Shown: positions 44,468-54,725 of the stretch, one piece after another
Layout of the letters: each line of letters opens with the position of its first letter
Position numbering within the stretch: the first letter of the stretch is position 1
NCBI GenBank assembly: GCA_013396655.1
Contig: WBMV01005053.1
Span: forward strand, 91,456 to 155,455
Source: Campylorhamphus procurvoides
Lineage: Eukaryota > Chordata > Aves > Passeriformes > Dendrocolaptidae
DNA length: 64,000 bases
Direction of reading: 5' to 3'
Program-made: the position numbers and the translations under genes
The notes under the pieces: generated by a model
Databases searched by the model: none
The model's input: only the letters and a program-made list of their open reading frames with translations
Told to the model about the DNA's origin: nothing

Positions 44468-47400
44468 AACCAAGAGCCTTGAACTGTTTTACACCAGACA
44501 AGGCCCTGCCTGTATTTGCTCAGGTACAAAGAGCTGACCCCTTTTCCCTGCCTTTCTTAAGCACAGAATTCCTCCTCCAGATCCACCCCACTGTGAGTGC
44601 TGAAGGAAGCTGGTCCTTACACAGAGAGCAATCCCAGAGGAAAAGAGGGATGGACAGAGTTACACACAAACAACCCACTGGCCTGGGAGCATCTTCCCTG
44701 GAAAGTCTTTAGCTCCCTTCAACTGCATGGAGAGCCAGCTGGCAGATGACCACATCTCAAAAACACTGCAGATATCCACATTTCCCTTCCCTGTGCTCAC
44801 ACCAACATTTTTTTCCCCCACGTACCAAAAAAAGGCTGACAATTCACTTTAGCTCCTTTTAACAAAATGAAGCTCAATGTACTCACAGGGGCCGCCTGCA
44901 AAAAGGGATACGGGACACACAGATGGAAGCAAAACACTGAATTGCCATTATGGAAATTAATTTTTAAGAGTCACAAAGCATATTATTCCTGGAAGTTGCT
45001 TTTATTTAGCAATTCCATTAACACCGCAAGAAGGCAGTTTGGCACTGAAAACAAACAGTTCCATTGAAAAACCAGGGAAGGGAATTAACTGGAATTTCAG
45101 AGCCCTCACACCTGAATATGCTCCACTACCTCCAATATTTAAGAATCCTCAATCAAAGGCTTCGGGTTTTGTTTGCTGAGTAGAAAGAGGATAAAAGAGT
45201 AGAAGAAACTGTTTGGTTTTGAAGTTATGTATAATGGGGGTATTTTTGCAAATCAAAGTTAAACTCTGACAACCAACCAACCAGCAGGGAAAATAAACCC
45301 AAGGAGTCAGTGACAATACTGAGATAATATTTTAATTTTTTTATATTTTTTTTTCTCTCCTGCAAAATGGCTTGTACTTCCACAGGTACAACAGCAAAGA
45401 AATTATTTCAGTCCATTTCACACAGCGTATAAAAAGACCAATTTTACAAATATACCCAGAAGTTTAATAGCTGCTAACACTGTTTAAAGGTAAACATCAC
45501 TCCTCCATCACACAGGGCTCGCTGTGGGAGGGACTTTTCCATCAAGGAGCCTTCCAGGGGCTCTCCATCATGTACCTAATTCAAGAGGAGAGTGACAGCC
45601 ATCCCCAATCACCAGGACAACAGCAGAAGGGACAGAAAGATCTTCTTTGAGGTGACTCAAAGACTGGTTTGCTCACCAGGAAAGTGGAAATACACCCCAA
45701 CCAAGGGCACCTCGACAGACACTGGTTTCATTTGGAGTTTGGGTGTCCCAACAACTCCTGGTTTTGCTCTGCTGCCAATAAACAAAAGCTGTGCTCAGCA
45801 CAGACAGTGAAGCTCCATCTCTGTTGCCCTTCCAGGATCCAAGTGCCTGCTGCAGGCAGTGGGACACAATGTGCACGGGGCCCACAGAACTGCCACTCCA
45901 TCCTAGAAACTACCCCCTCTCCACCCCCCACCCCCAAAAACCAGCCTTACCTTCTAAGTGTGACCTTTAAACTCACAACACCAAGTGTGCAGAACCTGTG
46001 ACGAGTGCTCAGAAAAACCAGAATAACAAGAAAATCCATAAAACACACTTGCAACTCCAGTCTGTATTTCCTCGAAGAGCTAAGCAAGCCTGAAGGGATC
46101 TTAGTAATTCTCTTCCTTGCTTGTTTTCCTTCCCAGCTGTATTTACTTGTTTCCCTGCAACTACATGGATAAGTAGAAAACGAGGAGCCAAGGGGCTGAA
46201 AACTGAGGGAACAGGAGGAATCCTTGTCCAGAACACCACAGAACAGCAGGGCCATCCACACCAATTCAGCTCAAGCACCTACCAGGCTTCTGTTCCCACC
46301 TGCTCCAACCAACAGCTCAACCTGTGGATTCACTTTGCACCCAACGTGGCCTGTTAACAGCAGTCTCAGGGAAAACAAGGCTTAACCAGCCCTGACAGAG
46401 AATTCCTTTAGGAACAGCTCATTTCAGAGGAGTATCTGCAGCTCAGCTTTAAGCATGAGGAGGAGTCAAGCCAGGTCAGTTTTCCTATGAGGCTACAAAT
46501 GGATTTAAATGCCTGTCAGTCCTCACCATGGCCAGATCCCTACCAATGGTTCTCCAATGCCAGGAAAGTGTCAAGACTATGAGCTCGATGAAAGAAACAT
46601 GATGGTCTTGGAGAAACTTCCTTCTATTTCCAGAAGAATGAAAGAAGGATGAGAAAGTGATCAGCTTCTATTAGAACTGACCTCAAATTTCCTTCGAAAT
46701 CCACTTTAAATCTGATTTCTGTTCAGTTTATTGCAGTTTCTCACTATGATACACTCAGCACCTCTGCTCCTCATTCAGGCTCTGAAGCCAAACCCTCAAT
46801 TTCCAGGAACTGCCATTAAAATGACAGAGAGTGTTCTGTTGGGAAGACCACAGAAGACCCATGGTCCCAGAGCTTCCTAACAAACTGAGGAGGACCCTTT
46901 TTGGAGCATGGATGAGGTGTGAACAGCTCCAGTCACATTTCTGACTGGTTCCTGGCATGCCTTTCCTTCAAATGGGTCTGTCCCTACTGGGAGCAGCCCA
47001 ACCATGGCTTTCATCTCTTCTAATCCCCATTCCCACCCTCACAATGGAAAAAAAATGAAATCCTTCTTTAATTCTTCAGCCTGTACAGTACTATGACACC
47101 CAGGACTCCTCTGTACAACTGGACCACAATTCCTAGTAAGAACAGCACTCATCACTCAGTTTGTGTTTAGACTTCAGTGCTCTACCAAAAAAGCTGCCAG
47201 GAAAAAGGAAAGTGTTCCAGCTCCAGTGTGCATGGATATGGCAGACACATTTTTTAAAAAAAGATTATCAGACTAGAAAAATGCTTTTTAGCTCTAAGTT
47301 ATGCAGCCAAAGCTGGTTTTGAAGCATTCAAATTGAACCAGCAGTAACAGGTGGGAAAAAAATCCTTATGGAACACATTCCCAGCACTGGAAATGGGATG

Positions 47401-47764
47401 CAAGAAACACCCTAACACTGAAATAATGAAATAAACTTCTAAAACAAAGTTTTTGAGGGCGGCTCTCAAGTTTACTCACTCCAGTGTTATTTATCCACAG
47501 ACTCCTTTCTCCTGTCAAGTTACCAGAGCAGAGGAGGTATTTATGGAGACGAGGGAAGGTGAGGGCAAACAGTCCATCATTTCACTGGAGCAGGACACGT
47601 GGCAGCAGGGCTGGAGAAAAATAATGCCACAAACTGTCCAGCCTCCCCAGTAAGTGCAGCTTGCAGGACTCATCCTGGATTTGAACACCAGCTAACAGCA
47701 AAGTCCCTGGATTCTACACAAACCATGGAACATCACCTCCAGACAAGAATCCTGCCCCTCTCCT
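44468..47764. other. Gene-free, AT-richer stretch downstream of PELI2
   Basis: No coding similarity and no recognised repeat for 3.3 kb. The extreme distal PELI2 3' UTR could reach here, but no sequence feature proves it. A T-rich patch lies at 45325-45356. Confidence 0.45.
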
Positions 47765-48267
47765 GAGCCGTGGTCAGGCCACACCCAGAGAGCTGTGCTC
47801 CTCAGCACCAGAGAGACAGGGAGCTCCTGGGGCACATCCAGTATGGGGCAACAAGAGAGGATTAAGGGACTGGAGCCTCTCTTCCAAGGACAGGCTGAGG
47901 GAGCTGGGCCTGTTAAGCCTCAGGAAGAGATGAGAGAGAGGGGACCTGCTCCATGTGGATAAATATCTGCAGGGGGTGCCAGGAGGGTGGACCAGGCTCT
48001 GCCTGGGTGTGCCCAGCAGTGGGACAGGAGGCAACGGGCAGAAACTGATGCACAGGAAGTTCCACCTGAACATGAGGAAGAACTTATTTCCCGAGCACTG
48101 GAACAGATTCCTGGAGAGGGTGTGGAGCCTCCCCAACTGGAGATAATCCAGAACCATGTGGACACAACCCTGTGCCACGTGCTCTGGGATGACCCAGCTT
48201 GAGCAGGGAGGTGGGACCAGATGACCCACTGTGGTCACTTCCAGCCTGAACCATTCTGGAATTCTGA
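47765..48267 (+). mobile_element. CR1 LINE fragment of 500 bp, distinct subfamily
   Basis: Starts near 'gtggtcaggccacacccaga', then 'agctgtgctcctcagcacca', 'gactggagcctctcttccaa', CAGGCTGAGGGAGCTGGGCC, 'gtggataaatatctgcaggg', 'aggaagttccacctgaacat' + GAGGAAGAACTTATTTCC, and ends 'ggtcacttccagcctgaacc' + ATTCTGGAATTCTGAC. The region corresponding to the end of ORF2 and the 3' UTR of the element appears continuous. Confidence 0.94.
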
Positions 48268-49900
48268 CAGATTTCCTTCCTGCAGTATTCCTTGTGTTAT
48301 ACTGAATTGCTGACAGTGAGAGAAAAAACTCTTGCTCCAACAGTTTCAGACCCTTCCCTCAGATACAAACCATTATCCTGTGCTCTGCTGAACACACTGA
48401 TGGTGTGAGTGGATCCCTCCACCACTGGACTTTCACTTCCCACCTGAAGCAGCAACCAAACTGCAACAGCGAAGGAAAGGAGTAAAGCAGCTCGACAGCA
48501 GAGGTGGGACAGCCAGGAGCCACAGCATTCACAATCCATTTGGGCTCAGATGGAGACAGCACATGCACATCCTGCTCAGGCACACCTGGGACGTGCCACC
48601 CACGGAGCTCCAGGCCTTAATCCACCCAGGAACGCGGGTTTGCAGAGCGTCTCTCGTGAACAAGAAGGTGAAAACACTCCAGAGTCCAGCAGGGAGGAGG
48701 TGGAGGTGAGGCTGCCTCTCCCATGTGAGGTATATGCTAAACTGGGATAATGCTGCAGGACCTGAGGAGCCTGGGCTGGAGAGGAGCGAGGAAGAGGCAC
48801 CTTCACGTCAAGGACGGAACCACCACCAGGACTTGAAGGCCAAAGGTGTTTCTTCCCAACGTGGCTGGGCTGCTGCTCCTGATGAAGTTTAGCCACAAGG
48901 TTGTCTTGTGGGAGCAAGGACTTGAAATATACGGAATCACAAGAGGATCTCATTGAAAAGGCACTAGGAAGAAGCATATCGGTTTAGGTTAACAAGATTC
49001 ATCCTATTTCCAATCTCTGAGTGGGACAAAAAACTGTACAGTTTGGGACTTCCAGAAGAAAATGTTGCAGAAGTGTATTTTTTTTTTAACAGCAAAAGCG
49101 TAAAAAGAAAAGTAAAGCTCTTTTCAAATTATTAAAATGCTAACCATGTATACAGCAAAATTATATTAAAAACAGCAGCAGACAAAGTCCATCCCATCAC
49201 CACTGGCAAGGGACATGTAAAATGTTTATAAGGTTAACTATAAAACAATTTTACAACCAAAATATGAACAGGCCAATTCAAGTATATATATACAGAATAT
49301 ATTAAAATCATATAAATTATATATTTATACAAAGGGCACAAATATAGCAAAAAGCTATAGCTGATTAAACAGAACTGAGCTTGAATGATCAATTTTACCT
49401 AGAGATGTTATAAATTTCTCCCAAATTCTTTTTTTTTTTTTTTAACCTGGATAGATTGATACCTCAGATACCAAGAATACAGAAAGCATAAGGAGAAAAA
49501 AAAACAACACCACAAATCAAAGAGTTGTTATTCTGCGTGAAATGAACCTAACAGTGGGCAGGGTACATCTCATATGAAATTCTGATTTAATTATTTCCAT
49601 AGTAAACATTTATCAGCTCTCTTAAAAAGTCAGGAATTTCAAGTGATCCACTTCAGATGTACCACCCTGGTGCATATATTTGATTACATTTGAATGTTGT
49701 TTGATTTGCAAACATTTGGGGGGAAAAAAAAGATACAAGCACAACCCAATTTGAAAATAAAAAACAAAAAAAACCAAAGTGACAGATGGCAGCAAGTTGA
49801 GAAGCGAACAAAAATGCTCAGCTGAACTGGAAATGATGCTCCCCTTCCAGCCAAAATGCTTTAACGTGAGCTTAAAATGTACCAAATTTTAAATTGCTTT

Positions 49901-49906
49901 TTTATT
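49901..49906 (-). other. Candidate distal poly(A) signal AATAAA
   Basis: AATAAA in gene orientation about 1.2 kb after the stop, within AT-rich sequence (minus strand TTGAAATAAAAAAGC). It is one of several candidates; AT-rich DNA produces such hexamers by chance. Confidence 0.3.
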
Positions 49907-50126
49907 TCAAAACGTAGCAACATCTAAGCACAACGCACTGAAGCACGGGAGAATCTGGAGAGTCCCAGCCGTGGGTTTATATTCAGACAGGGACTAAGTG
50001 CTTTGCTGAATGCAGGGCTCTGTAAACCAGTTCTGTATAAGCTGTACCTAAGCCTGGTGTGGTGCTGTGGCACCATCCCCTCCATCCCTGCAGGGAGGAA
50101 AGCCTGGCTGCATCTCCAGATACCCT

Positions 50127-50282
50127 GGAGAAGCTGTGGCTGCCCCTGGATCCCTGGGAGTGTCCAAGGCCAGGCTGGACAGGGCTTGGAGCAACCTGGG
50201 CTGGTGGAAGGTGTCCCTGCCCATGGCAGGAGGTGGAAATGGATGATCTTTAAGGTCCCTTCCAACCCAAACCAGCCTGGGA
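50127..50282 (+). mobile_element. CR1 LINE 3' fragment within the probable PELI2 3' UTR
   Basis: GGAGAAGCTGTGGCTGCCCC, 'tggatccctgggagtgtcca', 'ggtgtccctgcccatggcag' and TTTAAGGTCCCTTCCAACCC + AAACCAGCCTGGGA. It is antisense to PELI2, so a long PELI2 transcript would carry the complementary CR1 sequence. Confidence 0.95.
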
Positions 50283-50426
50283 TCCCTCACCACACCCAAG
50301 GGTCCTGTGAGGGCAAGCTAAGTTAAGCAGAACTAAAAAAGTCAGACTATGCAGACACAGAGCATTGGCTTAAAACCCAGAACCAAGTGTTTAAAAGAGT
50401 AAAGTGGTTTTACCAGATGCAGGATT

Positions 50427-50444
50427 AAAAAAAAAAAAAAAAAA
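50427..50444 (+). repeat. A18 homopolymer
   Basis: Uninterrupted run of 18 A on the plus strand (U18 in a PELI2 transcript). No element attached to it was recognised. Confidence 0.95.
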
Positions 50445-51124
50445 GAGAAGACAGCCATCTCCCACACCTAACAGCCAGTGGATATCTATTACACTGAAAG
50501 GAAATCAATACAAACAGGATTTCCTCAGTTTCAAGTAATCTTTGATGCCTTTTTGGCCAGCTGTGTTATACCATAATAGATATTTTAATAGCTTTTATCC
50601 TCTACACTTTAGGCAGCTAATTTTTCTCTTACATACCCAATTATCTCCAGTGAACATTCACCTCTGGTTGTCCACACATTCTGTATTAGCTCCTTGAGAA
50701 ACTATTCAAGTTAAATTATATTGCAAATTAAAGACAGTTACATTCTGTATGTTCCTTCTAGATTTGAAAAATAGGTTTTAAAGGCTTGTCAAAGTTTAGA
50801 AGAAAAAACCTTTCCATTAAAAAATCTTAGCTTAAAAAAATCATTTAAGACACCTTTTTCTGATCCAGGGTACTAATAAAAAGATTACAAATATACTACA
50901 ATTTGACCAAGAAGACTTCATGAATATGCTGCTTTTGAGCATGCAACACCACTGATATCTGTCGAGTTCCAGGTATCAATGTATCCCAACTCCACCACGG
51001 TCCCTCCGTCCCCTCGCCACTTCCCCATCCCCACCCTACCACCCCCTAGTAATAACATTATAAAAAAAGGTAAAATCTAGAGAGTTAGTGGCAAAAATCT
51101 TCACAGTAAACCGTTAAAGAAAAC

Positions 51125-51130
51125 TTTATT
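51125..51130 (-). other. Proximal poly(A) signal AATAAA just after the PELI2 stop
   Basis: The canonical hexamer reads on the minus strand 20 nt after the TGA (51153-51151). It is followed by a T- and TG-containing stretch (GTTTACTGTGAAGATTTTTG) that could act as the downstream element. If used, the 3' UTR would be only about 40-60 nt. Usage is inferred, not shown. Confidence 0.5.
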
Positions 51131-51150
51131 GTGGTCATGGCAGAGTGGCA

Positions 51151-51717
51151 TCAGTCGATGGGGCCCTGAAAGATGAGCTTGACGCAGTTGTGCTCCCCGG
51201 AGAGCTGCGTGGCGCAGAAGGGGCAGGCGGCGTGGAAGGCGTGAGTGCCGTGGGGCAGCGGGATCTGGGACCAGTATTTGGCCGTCTTCTCGGAGCACAC
51301 GTGTCCGCAGGGGGTGAAGGCGTGGGTGGGAGGGCCGGCGTCCACGTAAAAGCCCGCCTCGCAGCCCAGCCACAGCGGCACGTAGGGGCCCACGGTTCTG
51401 CACATGGGGCACTCCCGCTCGTTGGCCTCCATGTCGCTGCGGTGGCCCCAGTTGTGGTAGCCGTGCACGTGGCCGCAGCTGAGGTAGGCCCAGGGCTGCT
51501 TCTCCTCCACCACGTCCTTGCGGTTGATGCTGGGGAAGGCCAGGGTGTTGAAGCCCACGGGGCACTGCGGCCGCGCCGCGTTGATCTCCTGCCGCAGGGC
51601 CTCGATGTGTTTCTGGGTCGGGGTGTGCAACAGTCCGTCCGCCGTCCTCCACAGCAGGGTGGCCCCGCACAGGTCGATCAGGGAGCCGTCCTGGAGGATG
51701 TTGGTCTCGTTTTCTAC
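51151..51717 (-). CDS. PELI2: PELI2 terminal coding exon: RING-like domain and stop codon
   Basis: Terminal coding exon of Pellino 2, an E3 ubiquitin ligase that attaches ubiquitin chains to IRAK-family kinases downstream of Toll-like and IL-1 receptors in the cytosol. The minus strand reads TAG|GTAGAAAAC at the acceptor and ends in TGA at 51153-51151, giving 188 codons that correspond to residues 233-420 of the 420-residue family member. Seen in the translation: NETNILQDGSLIDLCGA, then the RING-like cysteine/histidine set CGHVHGYHNWG, ECPMCRTVGPY, CGHVCSEKT and CPFC (C397 and C400 in human numbering), ending in LIFQGPID. Choice of PELI2 over PELI1: the residues AARPQCPVG, INRKDVVEEKQPWAYLSC and GHRSDMEANEREC match PELI2, and the C-terminus is PID rather than PLD. 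The exon is much richer in G+C than its flanks. No frameshift or premature stop is seen. Confidence 0.97.
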   Translation of the reverse strand, partial: VENETNILQDGSLIDLCGATLLWRTADGLLHTPTQKHIEALRQEINAARPQCPVGFNTLAFPSINRKDVVEEKQPWAYLSCGHVHGYHNWGHRSDMEANERECPMCRTVGPYVPLWLGCEAGFYVDAGPPTHAFTPCGHVCSEKTAKYWSQIPLPHGTHAFHAACPFCATQLSGEHNCVKLIFQGPID

Positions 51718-54039
51718 CTAGGGGTGGGACACAATGAGGGGAGTTCAGCCTGAGAGCTCTTACAGACAACAAAGGTAGTTGTGCAAACACGTCACCCTTC
51801 TCACCAAAGCGTTACCGACCCCACATGCCACTGAGTTCTGTCTTATTGTTGGATCTGAATCCACCACAACTCTGTATTTAAGATTATAAGAAGCACTGGT
51901 CACTTAGTCTATGCTTGCACAGGAGGTTTCCATTTCCAACTGCAATACTAATTATTACACACAGTCTTCCTGCCTGCAGTTCCTTGGGAAAGGTATTACA
52001 TTACTAATCACTAAATTCCCAAATACTCCCAGCCCTGAGCAGGCACTTTTCCTCTCTTGTATTGATTCTCTGTGTGCATTTGTCATAGTTCAGTAAGTCA
52101 TGACAGACTGAAGAGGAGAGTTGCCATTCCCTAAGGGCTGCATTAGCAGATTCCCTCCTGGAATTCTTTGCCCACAGAGACAGACAGAGGCTGCTCACTC
52201 AGCAAAAGATCCTTTTTGGACCTAAAAACTCCTGCCCAGGACAGTCCAGGTATTCCATGCAAACACAGCCCCAGTGTGCACTGCCTGAAGGCTTCTCTTC
52301 TCTGACTAAAATCTGCTACTTAAAGCATTTTCAAGGGATTACGCCAAACACACACTGTACTTCACTGAAATATTCTTGATTTTAATGTCACAAACATATA
52401 AGGAATCTGTGCTTTTGCTATCAGTAATTATGAAAGTATATTAAAAAGGTTCTTTATGAAATTAGAGAGGAAAACTGCCTAGCTTTATACACAAAAAGTA
52501 TGTAGCAAATACCACTAATGCAAAACAAACACCCAAATACAAACAAATACATTAAGTAGGTCACATGAAATCATTATGTCTGCCTAAGAATACTATGAAT
52601 GACAATCAATTTGGCATTTACATTTTAATCCAGTTTAAATTCACAGATTACTGTGGATCATCCAGGCACAAAACACCTCGATGGTACAATGCAGACCACA
52701 GATAAGAGGTCACCAGTGCAAAATACTTCCAGCAGAAAAATTCAGTGGTTCAAGAAGAGATGAGAAGCTTTGATGTGATGCTCTTTTCAGATAATTCCTT
52801 CACAAACAGCAAAGCAAAAAGCTGCCTCGTATGCAACGAGTTCAATTCTTATACAGCCAGCATTTGGTTTTATGAACCCAATCAACGAACACTGATCACA
52901 TCAATACCAGTGTGCCATGTAATTTTATTTAAATGAGAATTCGAGTCATTTTGGATGCAGGGATGTGAATTCATTTGTTTTACTCTGCCTTTCTTCGGCA
53001 GCGCTAAAGAGGTGTTTTGCTAACCACGTACAAAGGGTGCAATTGCCACATCATCTGTCCCAGTCCCCAGGCTACATTCGCCTGCCACTGTTAAAGTGAC
53101 AAAGCAATTTCTGTCCTGCAGGGTGTCTGCTGAAAGCAGAGCAGTCCAACTCCATTTCCAGGACTCCCTGAGCAGTCAGTTTTCTGCAAAGCCAATGGCA
53201 GAGTTGGACAAAGTTCAGTGTGAGTGTGTGGGATCCCTCAACACCATGAAGCTGTTGGGAACTCAAGGTAGTCACACAAGAGGAACTTTGGCATGGAGAA
53301 GGATATTCCCCATCTATATGGTGGTGTTTGAATTTTACTTTTTCCCTTTGAAGGCAAAAGGAAAAGGCATAAGGAATGACAGTATTCTTCTTTGTAGGCT
53401 CTACAGATCTTGGGAAGTGGAAAGAACAAAATGCTATGGGAATTTCCTACCATCTTGTACTGAAAAGAGTACATGAGCTTTCCTAGAACCTCTCTCTCTC
53501 CTGGTTAGGTATGCCACAGGTCTCTGGCAGGTGAAATCTCTCAACGCTGGCAAAGGCAAAGCCCATCCTGCTTCACAGGGTAAACCAGGAACGTACTTTC
53601 AGGGCTTCCCTAATTCTTCCTAGTGGTGGGTAAATCAAACAGGAGCTGTGTTATCCCAACCGCTTTTGCATGCAAGTGGACTCTTCAGACAGCACTGCAA
53701 AAGACAGCTCTCCATGCAGTAACTTCCAGACATCCCCAAGCCCCAGGAGAACATTTCAGAGACAGAGATTCAAGAGCAGAGTTTATTTAGCTTTTACACT
53801 CCATGCTATTTCACTTGGGAAAGTGGAATTAGCAGAAAATAGAGTGTTCTCCTGTATAACCAGAAACAGAACAGCAGTGCAGAACCTGCTGTACCACAGA
53901 CACTCAGGTGCTTTCACTGCTCACTACCCCCAGGGACAACACTTACACTGCAGCCACCCTGTAAGTGCCTCCCTCTGTTCAGTGCCAGCAAAACAAGCAC
54001 CCCTTGTTCAGTTTTAATCACCAGTCACTTCCAGCTTAC
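51718..54039 (-). other. PELI2: PELI2 last intron
   Basis: Intron of 2322 bp with GT at 54039-54038 and AG at 51719-51718 on the minus strand. It is AT-rich and mostly unique sequence. I see no CR1 copy and no additional exon with Pellino similarity. The short open frames in it have no recognisable similarity. Confidence 0.9.
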
Positions 54040-54228
54040 CAGTTTCCCCCTCTGCTGGGCGGATCTGGTTTCCCGGAGCGTGTACACGTCCCCACAGACC
54101 GAGATCTCCCGCCACACTCCAGGTTTGGACTCCTCTGTGAAGCCTCCTTTGGGATGCATGACCAGCACCCCGTTAGTCGTCAATCCATCCATTTGGCCAT
54201 CGGGATTTTTCCACTTTGCTGCCTTTTC
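54040..54228 (-). CDS. PELI2: PELI2 internal coding exon (end of FHA-like domain)
   Basis: Exon of 63 codons in phase 0, equivalent to PELI2 residues 170-232. The minus strand shows acceptor ACACGCAG|GAAAAGGC and donor AAACTG|GTAAGC. The translation begins EKAAKWKNPDG and ends RSAQQRGKL. It contains the motif GLTTNGVLV; T187 and N188 in it are phosphothreonine-pocket residues known from the Pellino2 FHA-domain structure, and both are kept here. It also holds KPGVWREISVCGDVYTLRE. The exon joins directly in frame to the terminal exon (KL|VENET) and to the upstream exon (FLG|EKAA), separated from the latter by an intron of only 299 bp. Confidence 0.96.
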
Positions 54229-54527
54229 CTGCGTGTGACAGTCACAGTGACTATCAAGAATGTATCAAACCAACCTGAAGAGAAGCCACCACCAGTTACT
54301 AAGGCAGAGCTCCACTGTTAAAGACAATTCTGACCACGAGTCTCTGCTGGTAATAACTCAGGCACATAAAAACTGCAGTTCCTACTTAACACTGCAGCTG
54401 GTACATTGGGGTAATAAAAGTCTAATGACAGTGTAAGTTATCAACCAGCACAAGGAGATTTTGGGGCTTGAAAATAACAGAGAATAAAAACCAGAGCTTG
54501 CTCGTAACAATTATTAGAAGTACTTAC
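54229..54527 (-). other. PELI2: PELI2 short intron (299 bp)
   Basis: Very short intron between the two exons encoding the second half of the FHA-like domain. Donor GTAAGTA and acceptor TGTCACACGCAG are clear. It contains no repeat. Confidence 0.92.
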
Positions 54528-54725
54528 TCCAAGAAATATATTTTTCGACGAGTCAAAGCCAGCTGCGAAGATCCTCGCTGTGTATGGGGGGGCCCTGTCA
54601 CAGACAATCCTGCAGGCAAACCGGGATATGGTGCTCTGGGTGATCTGGGTTTCATCATTATTTTGACTTCCAGAAATAGTATCTGTTACTACAAAGTCTA
54701 TAGGGCTTTCAGTTGACCTTCCAAC
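54528..54725 (-). CDS. PELI2: PELI2 internal coding exon (core of FHA-like domain)
   Basis: Exon of 66 codons, phase 0 at both ends, equivalent to PELI2 residues 104-169. The minus strand has a strong polypyrimidine tract and acceptor TTTTTTTGCAG|GTTGG, and the donor GGA|GTAAGTA, a near-perfect U1 match. The translation starts VGRSTESPIDFVVTDT and ends GFDSSKNIFLG. R106 (third residue) and S137 (in STISRFACR) are the FHA-like ligand-contact positions reported for Pellino2, and both are conserved. The domain lets Pellino recognise phosphorylated IRAK1 and related clients. The sequence is nearly unchanged from mammals, as expected for this family. Confidence 0.97.

Larger units (their letters stand above)
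48268..51150 (-). other. PELI2: Probable PELI2 3' UTR and downstream sequence
   Basis: The DNA following the PELI2 stop on the minus strand is AT-rich and mostly unique, with several ATTTA-type motifs, T runs at 49429-49443 and an A18 run at 50427-50444. Mammalian PELI2 mRNAs have a 3' UTR of several kilobases, so most of this stretch is probably transcribed, but the true 3' end cannot be read from sequence alone. AATAAA hexamers in gene orientation occur at 51130-51125 and 49906-49901, with another candidate further down near 46727. A CR1 3' fragment lies inside at about 50127-50282, antisense to the gene. Confidence 0.55.

Noticed and set aside
51145..51753. Plus-strand open frame of 202 codons over the PELI2 terminal exon
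   Set aside because: It is the antisense shadow of a GC-rich, strongly conserved exon; its translation is low-information (Gly/Ala/Val/Arg-rich) and shows no recognisable domain.
51101..51790. Minus-strand 229-codon frame overlapping the same exon
   Set aside because: It is out of frame with the RING-like domain sequence, runs through the acceptor site and is Arg/Pro/Gly-rich; it is a composition artefact.
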